The notes below the pieces were generated by a model that saw nothing but the letters and a program-made list of their open reading frames with translations, made no database searches and was not told the origin of the DNA. From positions 7,644,893 to 7,708,892 of the forward strand of contig NC_014623.1 in the NCBI RefSeq assembly GCF_000165485.1: a DNA stretch of 64,000 nucleotides, given 5' to 3'. The position numbers and the translations under genes are program-made. Origin of the DNA: Stigmatella aurantiaca DW4/3-1 (GTDB taxonomy: Bacteria; Myxococcota; Myxococcia; Myxococcales; Myxococcaceae). Below are positions 25,409 to 34,084 of the stretch, piece after piece (position 1 is the first letter of the stretch; each line of letters opens with the position of its first letter).

Positions 25409-27082
25409 CTAGGGGACGGGCGCCACCGTCGCGCGGAGCGCGGCCTCCGCGGCCCGCAGTCTCGGATCCAAGGGGTCCACACGCCGCGCTTCCTCCAGCC
25501 GCCGGAGCGCTCCCTCGGCATCCCCCCGGGCCAACTCGCAGCGGACCCCCGCCTCCAGGGCCATCGCCTTGGAGGGCCCATACACCAGCGCCTCCTCGGC
25601 CGCGCGGCACCCCTCCTCCACCCGCCCTGACTCGAAGAAGGCCCGCGCCAGCTCCACCCGCGTTCCAACCCACGAGGGGGACAGCTTCACGGCCGCCTCA
25701 AGCGGCTCCACGGCCTGCGCGGGCTGCCCCCAGCGTCGCAGCGTCGTGCCCAACACATGCAAAGGCGCTCCGGCGCCGGGCACGAGCAGGGCCCGCGCCC
25801 GGGCCTCGCGCAGCTCCGCGGGCTCATCCAGGCGCAGCTCCGCCACCATTCGATCCACCACGGCGGCATAGCGGGGAAACGCCTCCGGCCAGGTGAAGAC
25901 CCACTGGTAGACGAAGTCTCCCTGGGGCACGAAGAATGCCATCAGGTGCGTGAGGCCCCCGGCCCCCTGAAGTTCCGCGCGAACGCGCTGGGCCCTCCGG
26001 CCATTCACCCGCGCCGGCTCCGGTCCCTGAATCCGGACAGGCCGTCCCTCGGGCCCTGGCTCCCGCGGCGCGAGCGCCGTCTCGAGGAAACGCCGTGCTT
26101 GAGGCTCACCGTCCCCGGGTTCTCCCGTGTCGATGGCCTCCGCGGCGAAGCTGGCCCGCCCCACCCCGGGCAACCCATTGGAGAAGGCCACCCGGCCAAA
26201 CCGATCCGCGCCCTGGCGCCACCCCCGGGGCATCGACACCGACACCCCGAACACGCCATCCCGCTCCACCCGCCACGTGGAGCGCCCGAGCACCCCGAGC
26301 GCCGCGCAGCCCACGGCCACCAGCACCACACCGCCCGCGCGGAGCAACCCCACGCTCCGGGGCTCGTCCGGAGTGAGCGTCCGGGGGACCAGGAACACCC
26401 CAGCCCACAAGCCCGCCACGAAGCCTCCCAGGTGCCCGGCGTTGTCCACACCCGCCGAGGTCCAACCCATCCAGAGGAAGACGAGCACCGTGGGCAGCAC
26501 CCCCTCGCCCGCCATCCGCCGCGCCAAGGGAGACAGCACCGCCCGGTGCCGCCTGCCCAGAACGATGAGCCCGCCCACACAGCCATAGGCCATGCCGGAC
26601 GCCCCCACGCTCACCTCCTCGGCCCATAATAAGGAGGCCGTCATCGTGGAGAGCCCCGAGGCCACCAGCACCGCCGCGTAGTCCCACCGGCGCCACGTCC
26701 CCTCCAACACCCACCCCACCGCCAGCAGCACCAGCATGTTGAGGCCCACATGCGCCCCATCCCGGTGGAGGAAGTTGGCCGTCACCAGCCGCCACGGCTC
26801 GCCCGCCTCTGTCATGAGCGGACCTACCTTGGCGCCAAAGCGAACCATGGCGTCCACATCCAGCAGCCCCTGGGAGGAGGTCCATGCGTACACACTGAAC
26901 TGGACCAGCACGAGGCCCAGTGTTACCCAGGGCAGCCGCTTCCAGCGGTCCCCTCGGGGGCCGTCTTGCACCCAGGGTCCCTCGGGAGGGGACTTCACGA
27001 GGGCCAGCCCCGCTGCTCCTTCTCCCGGAGAGGCAGCAGTCCGGCCAATCGCCGGATGGACAACAGCCCCCTTCGTGGCCAC
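25409..27082 (-). CDS. Rhomboid intramembrane protease with C-terminal TPR-like region
   Basis: The 557-aa protein has an N-terminal cytosolic stretch (about 45 aa), then a rhomboid domain (about 50-235) with HVGLNMLVL (His111, Asn115), the catalytic Ser162 in VGASGMAYG, and His217 in DNAGHLGGFVAG, so the active site is complete. A seventh membrane segment (about 250-265) leads to an extracytoplasmic-looking domain (about 270-420), then alpha-helical TPR-like repeats (about 440-550: WVGTRVELARAFFESGRVEEGCRAAEEALVYGP). The TPR part suggests docking of substrates or partners. It is divergent from the FHA gene across about 90 bp. Confidence 0.87.
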   Translation of the reverse strand: MATKGAVVHPAIGRTAASPGEGAAGLALVKSPPEGPWVQDGPRGDRWKRLPWVTLGLVLVQFSVYAWTSSQGLLDVDAMVRFGAKVGPLMTEAGEPWRLVTANFLHRDGAHVGLNMLVLLAVGWVLEGTWRRWDYAAVLVASGLSTMTASLLWAEEVSVGASGMAYGCVGGLIVLGRRHRAVLSPLARRMAGEGVLPTVLVFLWMGWTSAGVDNAGHLGGFVAGLWAGVFLVPRTLTPDEPRSVGLLRAGGVVLVAVGCAALGVLGRSTWRVERDGVFGVSVSMPRGWRQGADRFGRVAFSNGLPGVGRASFAAEAIDTGEPGDGEPQARRFLETALAPREPGPEGRPVRIQGPEPARVNGRRAQRVRAELQGAGGLTHLMAFFVPQGDFVYQWVFTWPEAFPRYAAVVDRMVAELRLDEPAELREARARALLVPGAGAPLHVLGTTLRRWGQPAQAVEPLEAAVKLSPSWVGTRVELARAFFESGRVEEGCRAAEEALVYGPSKAMALEAGVRCELARGDAEGALRRLEEARRVDPLDPRLRAAEAALRATVAPVP

Positions 27083-27171
27083 ACAATCCCGAAAAGCCCT
27101 GTCATTTGGAGGGGATGCATGTCTTGTAACGATTCAGCCCCTTCTGCTATAGCTGTAAGCGGATCCGACCC

Positions 27172-29001
27172 GTGCTGAAGCTCATCATCGAAGACGACGA
27201 GGGGCGCAAGACCGTTGTTCCCTTCGTACGTGAAGAGATCACGATCGGCCGTCAGGAAGGCAACACCATCCGCCTGACGGAACGAAACGTGTCGCGCCGC
27301 CATGCCCGGTTGCTGCGCCAGAACGGGCACGTCGTGGTGGAGGACCTGGGCAGTTCCAACGGGACGCGCATCAACGGTGAGCGCATCAGTGGCCAGTCGG
27401 CCATCAAGGACGGCGACCTGCTGCAGATCGGCGACTACGATCTGGCCCTCCAGAACGAGGCGGCCCTGGCGGCCAGCAAGGCCTCCGCGGCGTCCTCCCC
27501 CTCCACCCGGCCCACCCTCCCCGCGGCCCCCGCGCTCCGGGGCTCGGACGAGCCCAGCGATCCGGAAGGCTCCGCGCCGGAGGCCGAAACAGAGCTGGAA
27601 ACCCCCGTCCAGGACGAGGCCTCGGGCCCCTCTCCCGGCCCCGAGGGCCGCCGTCACTCCACCTCCATCATCCGGATGGACCAGGTGGAGTCCTCGCGCA
27701 CCCGCAAGATCCAGGAGCTGGATGCCGCCCAGGCGCCCCGGCTCGTGGTGGTGAGCTCCGAGCTCAAGGGCCAGGAGTTCTCCTGCTTGCGCACGGAGAT
27801 GCGCGTGGGCCGCACCGACGACAACGACATCGTCCTCGACCACCGCTCCCTGTCGCGCACCCACGCCAAGATCGTCCGCGAGGACAACGGCGAGTGGCGC
27901 GTCATCGACATGCAGTCGGCCAATGGGATGACCATCAACGGGGAGAGCTACGCCCAGGCCACGCTGAACGGTGGAGACATCATCGAGCTGGGCCACGTGA
28001 AGCTGCGCTTCGTGGGCCCTGGCGAGCCCTCGTCGCCGGGAAAGGGCCTCGGGAAGGCCGCCCTCGGGGTGGGGCTGTTGCTCCTGTTGTTGGTGGTGGG
28101 AGGCGGCGCCTTCTTCTTGCTCGCCAGCCCATCGGAAACCCCGCCGGTGCAGCCCCCTCCCCTCGCCGGTCCCCCGCCCCCCACCCCGGCGAAGAACGAG
28201 CCCCCTCCCGTCCAGGAGGAGCCCCCCCCCGAGACGCCGGTTCCCGAGCAGGTGGCGGCGCCCACCGAGCCAAAGCCCACCGCCCCTCCCGAGCCGGTCG
28301 CCCCTCCTCCCGGGCCGACCGCGGCGGAGCTGGCCCAGCAAAAGCTCACCGCGCTGATTCAGGAAGCCCAGCAGGCCTTGGACGCGGGCAACCTGGAGAA
28401 GGCCGAGGACACCCTCGGCAAGACCCGCAAGGACGGCAAGCTGCCCCCCGAGGCCCAGCAAGTGGCCACCGTGCTGGACTCCGAGAAGAAGGCGGACCGG
28501 GCGATCCGCGAGGGCCAGGTGGCCCTCAAGAACAAGCGCTACGACGAAGTCGACCGGCAGCTGGCACTCGCCCAGAACTCCACGCTGTTCGCCAAGAACC
28601 GGGAGGATCTGGCGGCGGCCCTGGCCAAGGCCCGCGAGGCCCAGGCCAAGACCGAGCCGAAGCCCCCGCCCACCGTTCCGGTCAAGCCTCCTGCCTCCGC
28701 CCCCGGCCCTTCCACGCCCAGCGCCCAGGAGCAGGCCCGGGCCGCCTACAGCGACGCGGTGAAGCTGTTCAAGGCCCGGCAAATTGATAGCGCCGTCATC
28801 CAGGGTAAAAAGTGCGTGGAGCTTGATTCCAGCAACGGTGAATGCCACATGGTGCTCGGCGCGGCTTACGCCACGCTCAAGGACATGACCAAGGCCGCTG
28901 AGCACTACCGCCAGTTCCTGAAGTTGGCTCCGGATCACAAGCAGGCGCCGAAGGTCAAGAAGAGCCTGGAAGAATACGAGAGCCAGAACCCCAATCGATA
29001 A
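27172..29001 (+). CDS. Double FHA domain, single-pass membrane, TPR protein
   Basis: The 609-aa protein (GTG start) has FHA domain 1 (about 20-95: ITIGRQEGN ... NVSRRHARL ... DLGSSNGTRING), FHA domain 2 (about 200-280: MRVGRTDDNDIVLD ... SLSRTHAKI ... DMQSANGMTING), one transmembrane helix (about 296-321), a Pro/Glu-rich spacer, and a C-terminal helical region with TPR-like repeats. FHA modules bind phosphothreonine, so the cytoplasmic N-terminus probably reads Ser/Thr kinase signalling, abundant in myxobacteria, and passes it to the extracytoplasmic C-terminus. The receiver-XRE gene lies 57 bp downstream on the same strand. Confidence 0.88.
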   Translation: MLKLIIEDDEGRKTVVPFVREEITIGRQEGNTIRLTERNVSRRHARLLRQNGHVVVEDLGSSNGTRINGERISGQSAIKDGDLLQIGDYDLALQNEAALAASKASAASSPSTRPTLPAAPALRGSDEPSDPEGSAPEAETELETPVQDEASGPSPGPEGRRHSTSIIRMDQVESSRTRKIQELDAAQAPRLVVVSSELKGQEFSCLRTEMRVGRTDDNDIVLDHRSLSRTHAKIVREDNGEWRVIDMQSANGMTINGESYAQATLNGGDIIELGHVKLRFVGPGEPSSPGKGLGKAALGVGLLLLLLVVGGGAFFLLASPSETPPVQPPPLAGPPPPTPAKNEPPPVQEEPPPETPVPEQVAAPTEPKPTAPPEPVAPPPGPTAAELAQQKLTALIQEAQQALDAGNLEKAEDTLGKTRKDGKLPPEAQQVATVLDSEKKADRAIREGQVALKNKRYDEVDRQLALAQNSTLFAKNREDLAAALAKAREAQAKTEPKPPPTVPVKPPASAPGPSTPSAQEQARAAYSDAVKLFKARQIDSAVIQGKKCVELDSSNGECHMVLGAAYATLKDMTKAAEHYRQFLKLAPDHKQAPKVKKSLEEYESQNPNR

Positions 29002-29058
29002 GACGGATTCGGCCCATCCGTTCAACCCGAGTTTCCTAACCGCAGGCGAGGAGAGGCT

Positions 29059-29652
<594 letters not shown>

Positions 29653-29660
29653 GCGCGGCC

Positions 29661-30431
29661 TCAGCGGCCCTGGAAGCGGGGGGAGCGTTTCTCCAGAAAC
29701 GCCGCCCTTCCCTCCCGGGCATCGTCGCTGTCGAAGGAGGCCCTCCGCAGGCCCCGGGCCCGGGCCTGGGCCTCCTCGGACAGCCCTGGCGCCCCCAGCA
29801 GCCCCAGCACTTCCTTCATGCCGGACACCGCCAAGGGCGCGTGGGAGGCCAGCGTGCGGCACAGTTCCAGGGCGGCCGCCTCGGCGGCTTCCGCCTCCTG
29901 GCACTCGTCCAGCAGCCCCCAGCCCAGTGCCGTCTGTCCCTCCAGCTTCCGGGCGGTGAGAAAGAGGGTCTTCGCGCGGGCCAGCCCCACCCGCCGGGCC
30001 ACCCGCGCCATGCCATCCACCGCGTAGACGATGCCCAGCCGCGCCGGGGGCATGCAGAAGACGGTGTCCGGCGTCCCCACCCGGAAGTCGCAGGCCGAGG
30101 CCAAGTCAAACCCCGCCCCGAAGGCAGCCCCGCGCACCAGCGCCACGCTGGGCACCGGGTGCCGCTCCAGCCGGGACAAGAAGGCCATCAAGGCGTCATC
30201 CGGCAGCCGTCCATCCGAGGAGGAGGGCCCCAGGTTCGTCAAATCATAGCCCGAGCAGAAGGTGCCCCCGGCTCCCCGCAGCAGGAAGACCCGCGTGGAG
30301 GCAGGCGCGGAGAGCGCCGCGTCCAGCAGGCCCAGCAACCGGTCATCGAGCGCATTGCGCCGCGCGGGGTTGACGAGCGTCAACACCCGGATGCCACCCT
30401 CGCGGTCCTCCACCTCTACCGTCGGCTCCAT
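29661..30431 (-). CDS. Enoyl-CoA hydratase/isomerase family protein
   Basis: The 256-aa crotonase-fold protein shows NPARRNALDDRLL, the oxyanion-hole segments GTFCSGYDL and RGAAFGAGFDLASACDFRVGT, and a CMPPARLGIVY stretch. These bind and polarise acyl-CoA thioesters. The usual second catalytic Glu position is not clearly conserved (AVDGMARVARRVG), so the reaction (hydratase, isomerase or other) cannot be fixed. The ATG at 30431 (MEPTVEVEDREGG) is preferred over the ORF start at 30470. It lies 16 bp downstream of the biotin carrier gene and is probably co-transcribed with the carboxylase genes. Confidence 0.82.
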   Translation of the reverse strand: MEPTVEVEDREGGIRVLTLVNPARRNALDDRLLGLLDAALSAPASTRVFLLRGAGGTFCSGYDLTNLGPSSSDGRLPDDALMAFLSRLERHPVPSVALVRGAAFGAGFDLASACDFRVGTPDTVFCMPPARLGIVYAVDGMARVARRVGLARAKTLFLTARKLEGQTALGWGLLDECQEAEAAEAAALELCRTLASHAPLAVSGMKEVLGLLGAPGLSEEAQARARGLRRASFDSDDAREGRAAFLEKRSPRFQGR

Positions 30432-30447
30432 GAAAGGTCCCGCGCGC

Positions 30448-30660
30448 CTAGCCAAGCACCACGAGGACATCCCCCTCGGTGACCGCCTGGGCCTCCTTGC
30501 AGCGGATCTCCTTCACCGTGCCCCCCTCGGGCGCCTCCACGGGCATCTCCATCTTCATGGACTCGAGGATGACCAGGGTGTCCCCCGAGGAGACTTGCTG
30601 GCCCACCTTCACCTCGATCTTCCACACCGTCCCGGTGATATGCGCCGCCACGTCCGCCAT
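30448..30660 (-). CDS. Small biotin carboxyl carrier protein
   Basis: The 70-aa protein is a bare biotinyl domain: the biotinylation motif ESMKMEMPV places the modified lysine at Lys36, between two beta-hairpin halves (GTVWKIEVKVGQQVSSGDTLVILE and GTVKEIRCKEAQAVTEGDVLVVLG, shown without break here only as halves). It is far shorter than AccB (about 150 aa), resembling stand-alone carriers of acyl-CoA carboxylases. It lies 65 bp downstream of the biotin carboxylase gene and would carry CO2 for it. Confidence 0.9.
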   Translation of the reverse strand: MADVAAHITGTVWKIEVKVGQQVSSGDTLVILESMKMEMPVEAPEGGTVKEIRCKEAQAVTEGDVLVVLG

Positions 30661-30725
30661 ACGCTGTTGCCTCCTCGCGCGCTTGCCGAGCGCCAAAAGT
30701 TGAGATGCTTGCCGCCCCGCGCAGC

Positions 30726-32075
30726 CTAGGGCTTCGCGTGGTGCTCCAGGAAGCGCGTATCCAGCGCGCCCGCGCGGAAAGCCTCGGACCGGAGGATGCG
30801 CAGGTGCAGCGGGATGTTCGTCTTGATGCCCTCGATGCGGAATTGCTCCAGCGCCCCGATCGACCGCTCGATGGCCTGGGCACGCGTGGCGCCCGAGACG
30901 ATGAGCTTGGCGATCATCGGGTCATAGTTCGGCGTGACGGTGTTGCCCTCGGCATAGCCCGAGTCCAAGCGCACGCCCTCACCCGTGGGCGGCACGAACA
31001 CCTTGAGGGGCCCCGGAGACGGGAAGAACTTCACCGGATCCTCCGCGTAGATGCGGAACTCGAGCGCCGCCCCCTTCCGCGTCACATCCTCCTGGCGCAC
31101 CGTGAGCCACTCTCCGCTGGCGATGCGCAACTGCCAGCCGATGAGGTCCAACCCCGTCGTCAGCTCCGTCACTGGGTGCTCCACCTGGAGCCGCGCGTTC
31201 ATCTCGATGAAGTAGACGTTCCCCTCCGAGTAGAGGAACTCCACCGTGCCCGCGTTGGCGTAGCCAAAAGCCCGGGCCGCCGCCACCGCCGCCGAAAACA
31301 ACTTCTGGGCCACCTCGGGGTGCTTGCCCCCCGCGAAGAGCGGCGAGGGCGCCTCCTCCACCACCTTCTGGTGGCGGCGCTGGATGGAGCACTCGCGCTC
31401 CAGGCCGTGGATGAGGTGGCCGTGATGGTCTCCCAGAATCTGAACTTCGATGTGACGCGGCGCCGGGAAGTAGCGCTCCAGGTAGACCCCCTCGCGTCCA
31501 AAGGCCGCCTTCGCCCGGTCCGTGCACTGGCGGAAGACCTTCTCCAGCTCGGCCGGATCCTTCGCCGCGGCCATGCCGATGCCGCCGCCCCCGCCCGCCG
31601 CCTTGCAGAGCACCGGGTAACCGATGCCCTCGGCCTCCGTCAGCGCCGTGGCCACATCGGGCACCACGCCCTCGGTGCCGGGCACCACGGGGACCCCCGC
31701 GGCCGCCACCAGCTTGCGGGCCTGGCTCTTGTCCTTCATTCGCAGCATCGCCTCGGGGGGCGGCCCCACGAAGACGATGCCCGCCGCCTGGCACGCGCTG
31801 GCGAACTCGGCATTCTCCGACAAGAAGCCGTACCCGGGGTGAATGGCCTCGGCCCCCGTCTTTTTCGCCGCCTCCAAGATGGCGGGGATGCTCAGGTAGC
31901 TGTCCTTGGCGGGGGCGGGGCCAATGCGCACCGCCTCGTCCGCCTCGCGGACAAAGGGCAGCTCCGCGTCCGCGTCCGAGTAGACGGCGACGGTGGACAC
32001 CCCCATGCTCCGAGCGACCACTCCAATGCGGCGGGAAATTTCACCCCGGTTAGCGATGAGCAGCTTCTTGAACAT
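30726..32075 (-). CDS. accC: Biotin carboxylase subunit of an acyl-CoA carboxylase
   Basis: The 449-aa protein is a standard biotin carboxylase: FKKLLIANRGEISRRI N-terminus, IHPGYGFLSENAEFA, the ATP-grasp glycine loop (KAAGGGGGIGMA), ERECSIQRRHQKVVEEAPSP, FIEMNARLQVEHPVTE, and IYAEDP near the C-terminus. It carboxylates the biotin of the carrier protein using ATP and bicarbonate. Downstream on the same strand are the 70-aa carrier and an enoyl-CoA hydratase-like gene, but no carboxyltransferase subunit is in the cluster, so the acyl-CoA substrate is unknown and the transferase must be encoded elsewhere. Confidence 0.93.
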   Translation of the reverse strand: MFKKLLIANRGEISRRIGVVARSMGVSTVAVYSDADAELPFVREADEAVRIGPAPAKDSYLSIPAILEAAKKTGAEAIHPGYGFLSENAEFASACQAAGIVFVGPPPEAMLRMKDKSQARKLVAAAGVPVVPGTEGVVPDVATALTEAEGIGYPVLCKAAGGGGGIGMAAAKDPAELEKVFRQCTDRAKAAFGREGVYLERYFPAPRHIEVQILGDHHGHLIHGLERECSIQRRHQKVVEEAPSPLFAGGKHPEVAQKLFSAAVAAARAFGYANAGTVEFLYSEGNVYFIEMNARLQVEHPVTELTTGLDLIGWQLRIASGEWLTVRQEDVTRKGAALEFRIYAEDPVKFFPSPGPLKVFVPPTGEGVRLDSGYAEGNTVTPNYDPMIAKLIVSGATRAQAIERSIGALEQFRIEGIKTNIPLHLRILRSEAFRAGALDTRFLEHHAKP

Positions 32076-32226
32076 GCTGGGCTCCCCGGCTTGAGAAGGG
32101 GGGCCAACCTAATCTTCGCCTCCTCCCCTGACAAGCAGGCAGCCAAGAGGGCGCCACAGGCGTGTACAGGTCCGCACAGGTCGGTTCAGTTGCGACCGCG
32201 CGCAAGCCTGTCATACCGTCCGATTT

Positions 32227-32604
32227 GTGAAGCAGACAGAGACAGAGACAGGGTCGGTGGTGGATCTCCAGGGCGCCCGCCGTGAGCGCCGGTTGGAGCT
32301 TTACCGGGCACGGCTGGCGGACCGCCTGAGCGCCAACCGGTTGGCGCTGGAGACGCTCTACCAGGGCGGAACCCTCTTCTCCCCACAAGGCACCCAGCGG
32401 GGCCGGGCCCTGCTCAAGGCCCGCCAGACACTCCAGCGCGCGGGCACGCTCGTGGACCTGCTGGCGGGAGAGGGAGTGGTGCCCGCGCCCCGGCTCCCCG
32501 AGCGCATCGAGGAAGTCTACGAGGAGCTGGACACGCTGATGGCGCGCAACGACGCCCTCTCCGACCGGGATGAGGCGAGCGTGGCCCGCCTCCCCCACCG
32601 CTAG
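32227..32604 (+). CDS. Conserved-looking hypothetical protein, small and helical
   Basis: The 125-aa product (GTG start) is charged and predicted largely alpha-helical (RRERRLELYRARLADRLSANRLALETLYQGG), with no signal peptide, membrane segment or Cys. I do not recognise a family. It is transcribed alone, divergent from the biotin carboxylase gene (about 150 bp) and convergent with ftsZ (5-bp gap). Confidence 0.6.
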   Translation: MKQTETETGSVVDLQGARRERRLELYRARLADRLSANRLALETLYQGGTLFSPQGTQRGRALLKARQTLQRAGTLVDLLAGEGVVPAPRLPERIEEVYEELDTLMARNDALSDRDEASVARLPHR

Positions 32605-32609
32605 CCCGC

Positions 32610-33833
32610 TCAGGGCATCTCGGTCTGTCCCTGCCGCCGCAGGAAGGTGGGGATGTCGAACTGATCCTCGTCCAGCGGGAGCGCCGCGTCCTTCACCACC
32701 GCGGTGCGGGAGCTGGTCACCGCCTTGTTCTCGACCGAGGAGAGCGAGCGCCCACCGGACTTGGCCGGCACCAGGGTGGCCACTTCCTCGCGCGCCACGC
32801 TGAGCACCGAGGACGACGGGCGGTTGACGAGCGGCACCGGCGTGGTCTGCACGGCCACGGTGCGCTGCTGCTTGAGCTCGCGGTGCACGAAGCCCGTGGC
32901 GATGATGGTGATCTTCACCTCGTCCTGGATCTGCTCGTCGATGAGCGAGCCGAAGATGATCTCCGCCTCGTTGTCGGCGGCGTCATGCACCAGGGTGAGC
33001 GCCTCGTTGACCTCTTGAAGCGTCATGTCCCGGCCGCCGGTGATGTTGATGAGCAGGCCGGTGGCGCCATCGATGGAGACATCCTCCAGGAGCGGGCTGG
33101 AGATGGCTTGCTGCATGGCGTTGAGGGCGCGCTTCTCTCCGGACGAGCACCCGGTGCCCATGAGCGCCAGGCCCTTGTCGCTCATGATGGTCTTCACGTC
33201 CGCGAAGTCCACGTTGATGTAGCCGTGGTACTGGATGAGGTCCGAGATGCCCTGCACGGCGTTGAGGAGCACCTCGTCGGCGCGCTTGAAGGTCTCCAGC
33301 AGCGGCATGGGCTCGGTGCTCAGGGTGAGCAACCGCTGGTTGGGGATGGTGATGAGGGTGTCGACGGCGGCCTTGAGCTCCACGAGACCCTGCTCGGCCT
33401 GCTTGCGGCGCTTGTTGCCCTCGAAGAGGAAGGGCTTGGTGACCACGCCCACGGTGAGACAGCCGAGGCTCTTGGCGATGTCCGCGATGATGGGCGCGGC
33501 GCCCGTGCCGGTGCCACCGCCCATGCCCGCGGTGACGAACACCATGTCCGCCCCTTCCAGGACGGCGGCGATCTGATCCCTGGACTCCAGCGCGGCCTCA
33601 CGGCCCATCTCCGGGTTGGCGCCCGCGCCCAGGCCCTTGGTCAGCGTCTGGCCAATCTGGAGCCGCGTCGGCGACTTGTTGGCGGCGAGGGCCTGCACAT
33701 CGGTATTGGCGGCAATGAAGTCGACCCGTTCCAGCTTGGCCATGATCATCGTGTTGACGGCGTTGCAACCGGCTCCACCTACGCCAACAACGCGAATCTT
33801 CGCGGCCTGCTTGTTCTGCTCGAACTGGTCCAT
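32610..33833 (-). CDS. ftsZ: Cell division protein FtsZ
   Basis: The 407-aa tubulin homologue shows [15 protein letters not shown], the GTP-binding tubulin signature ([10 protein letters not shown]), the T7/catalytic region [11 protein letters not shown], and a conserved C-terminal peptide ([10 protein letters not shown]) that docks to FtsA and other Z-ring partners. It polymerises into the Z-ring at midcell. The ATG at 33833 has an AAAGGA site at 5-nt spacing. Unlike most dcw clusters, ftsZ is separated from ftsA by about 15.9 kb occupied by a giant surface-protein gene, so it must have its own promoter or be read from the giant gene; two dyad elements lie in its leader. Confidence 0.98.
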   Translation of the reverse strand: MDQFEQNKQAAKIRVVGVGGAGCNAVNTMIMAKLERVDFIAANTDVQALAANKSPTRLQIGQTLTKGLGAGANPEMGREAALESRDQIAAVLEGADMVFVTAGMGGGTGTGAAPIIADIAKSLGCLTVGVVTKPFLFEGNKRRKQAEQGLVELKAAVDTLITIPNQRLLTLSTEPMPLLETFKRADEVLLNAVQGISDLIQYHGYINVDFADVKTIMSDKGLALMGTGCSSGEKRALNAMQQAISSPLLEDVSIDGATGLLINITGGRDMTLQEVNEALTLVHDAADNEAEIIFGSLIDEQIQDEVKITIIATGFVHRELKQQRTVAVQTTPVPLVNRPSSSVLSVAREEVATLVPAKSGGRSLSSVENKAVTSSRTAVVKDAALPLDEDQFDIPTFLRRQGQTEMP

Positions 33834-33848
33834 GGTGATCCTTTCGGC

Positions 33849-33879
33849 GGAAGCCCCGCGTCGCCAGTCGCGGGGTTCC
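33849..33879 (-). promoter_or_regulatory. Stable hairpin in the ftsZ 5' leader
   Basis: GGAAGCCCCGCG (33849-33860) and CGCGGGGTTCC (33869-33879) pair over 11 bp with one bulge and an 8-nt loop. In the ftsZ mRNA the hairpin ends 4-5 nt before the AAAGGA ribosome-binding site, a position where it could modulate translation or protect the mRNA. Confidence 0.5.
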
Positions 33880-33922
33880 CAGGTCATCCATCATCAGCAA
33901 GTCGCGGTCTTTGGCAAGTATT

Positions 33923-33952
33923 CCGCAACGTGGATGTAGCGGCACGTTGCGG
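33923..33952. promoter_or_regulatory. 10-bp inverted repeat upstream of ftsZ
   Basis: CCGCAACGTG (33923-33932) and CACGTTGCGG (33943-33952) are perfect inverted copies separated by 10 bp, so their centres are 20 bp (two helical turns) apart, 90-120 bp upstream of the ftsZ start. No T-run follows, so a protein-binding operator is more likely than a terminator. Confidence 0.5.
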
Positions 33953-34084
33953 TATCAAGTCCTGACAGGCACTTACGCGGAGCCCGGGCCCCCGGACCGA
34001 CTCAGCCGGTGGGCCTTCGTCACATCTTGACTCGCGATTCGAGCCGCGTCTTCCCCCACCGCGGCGCTGGCCAGGCGGGCTTGC

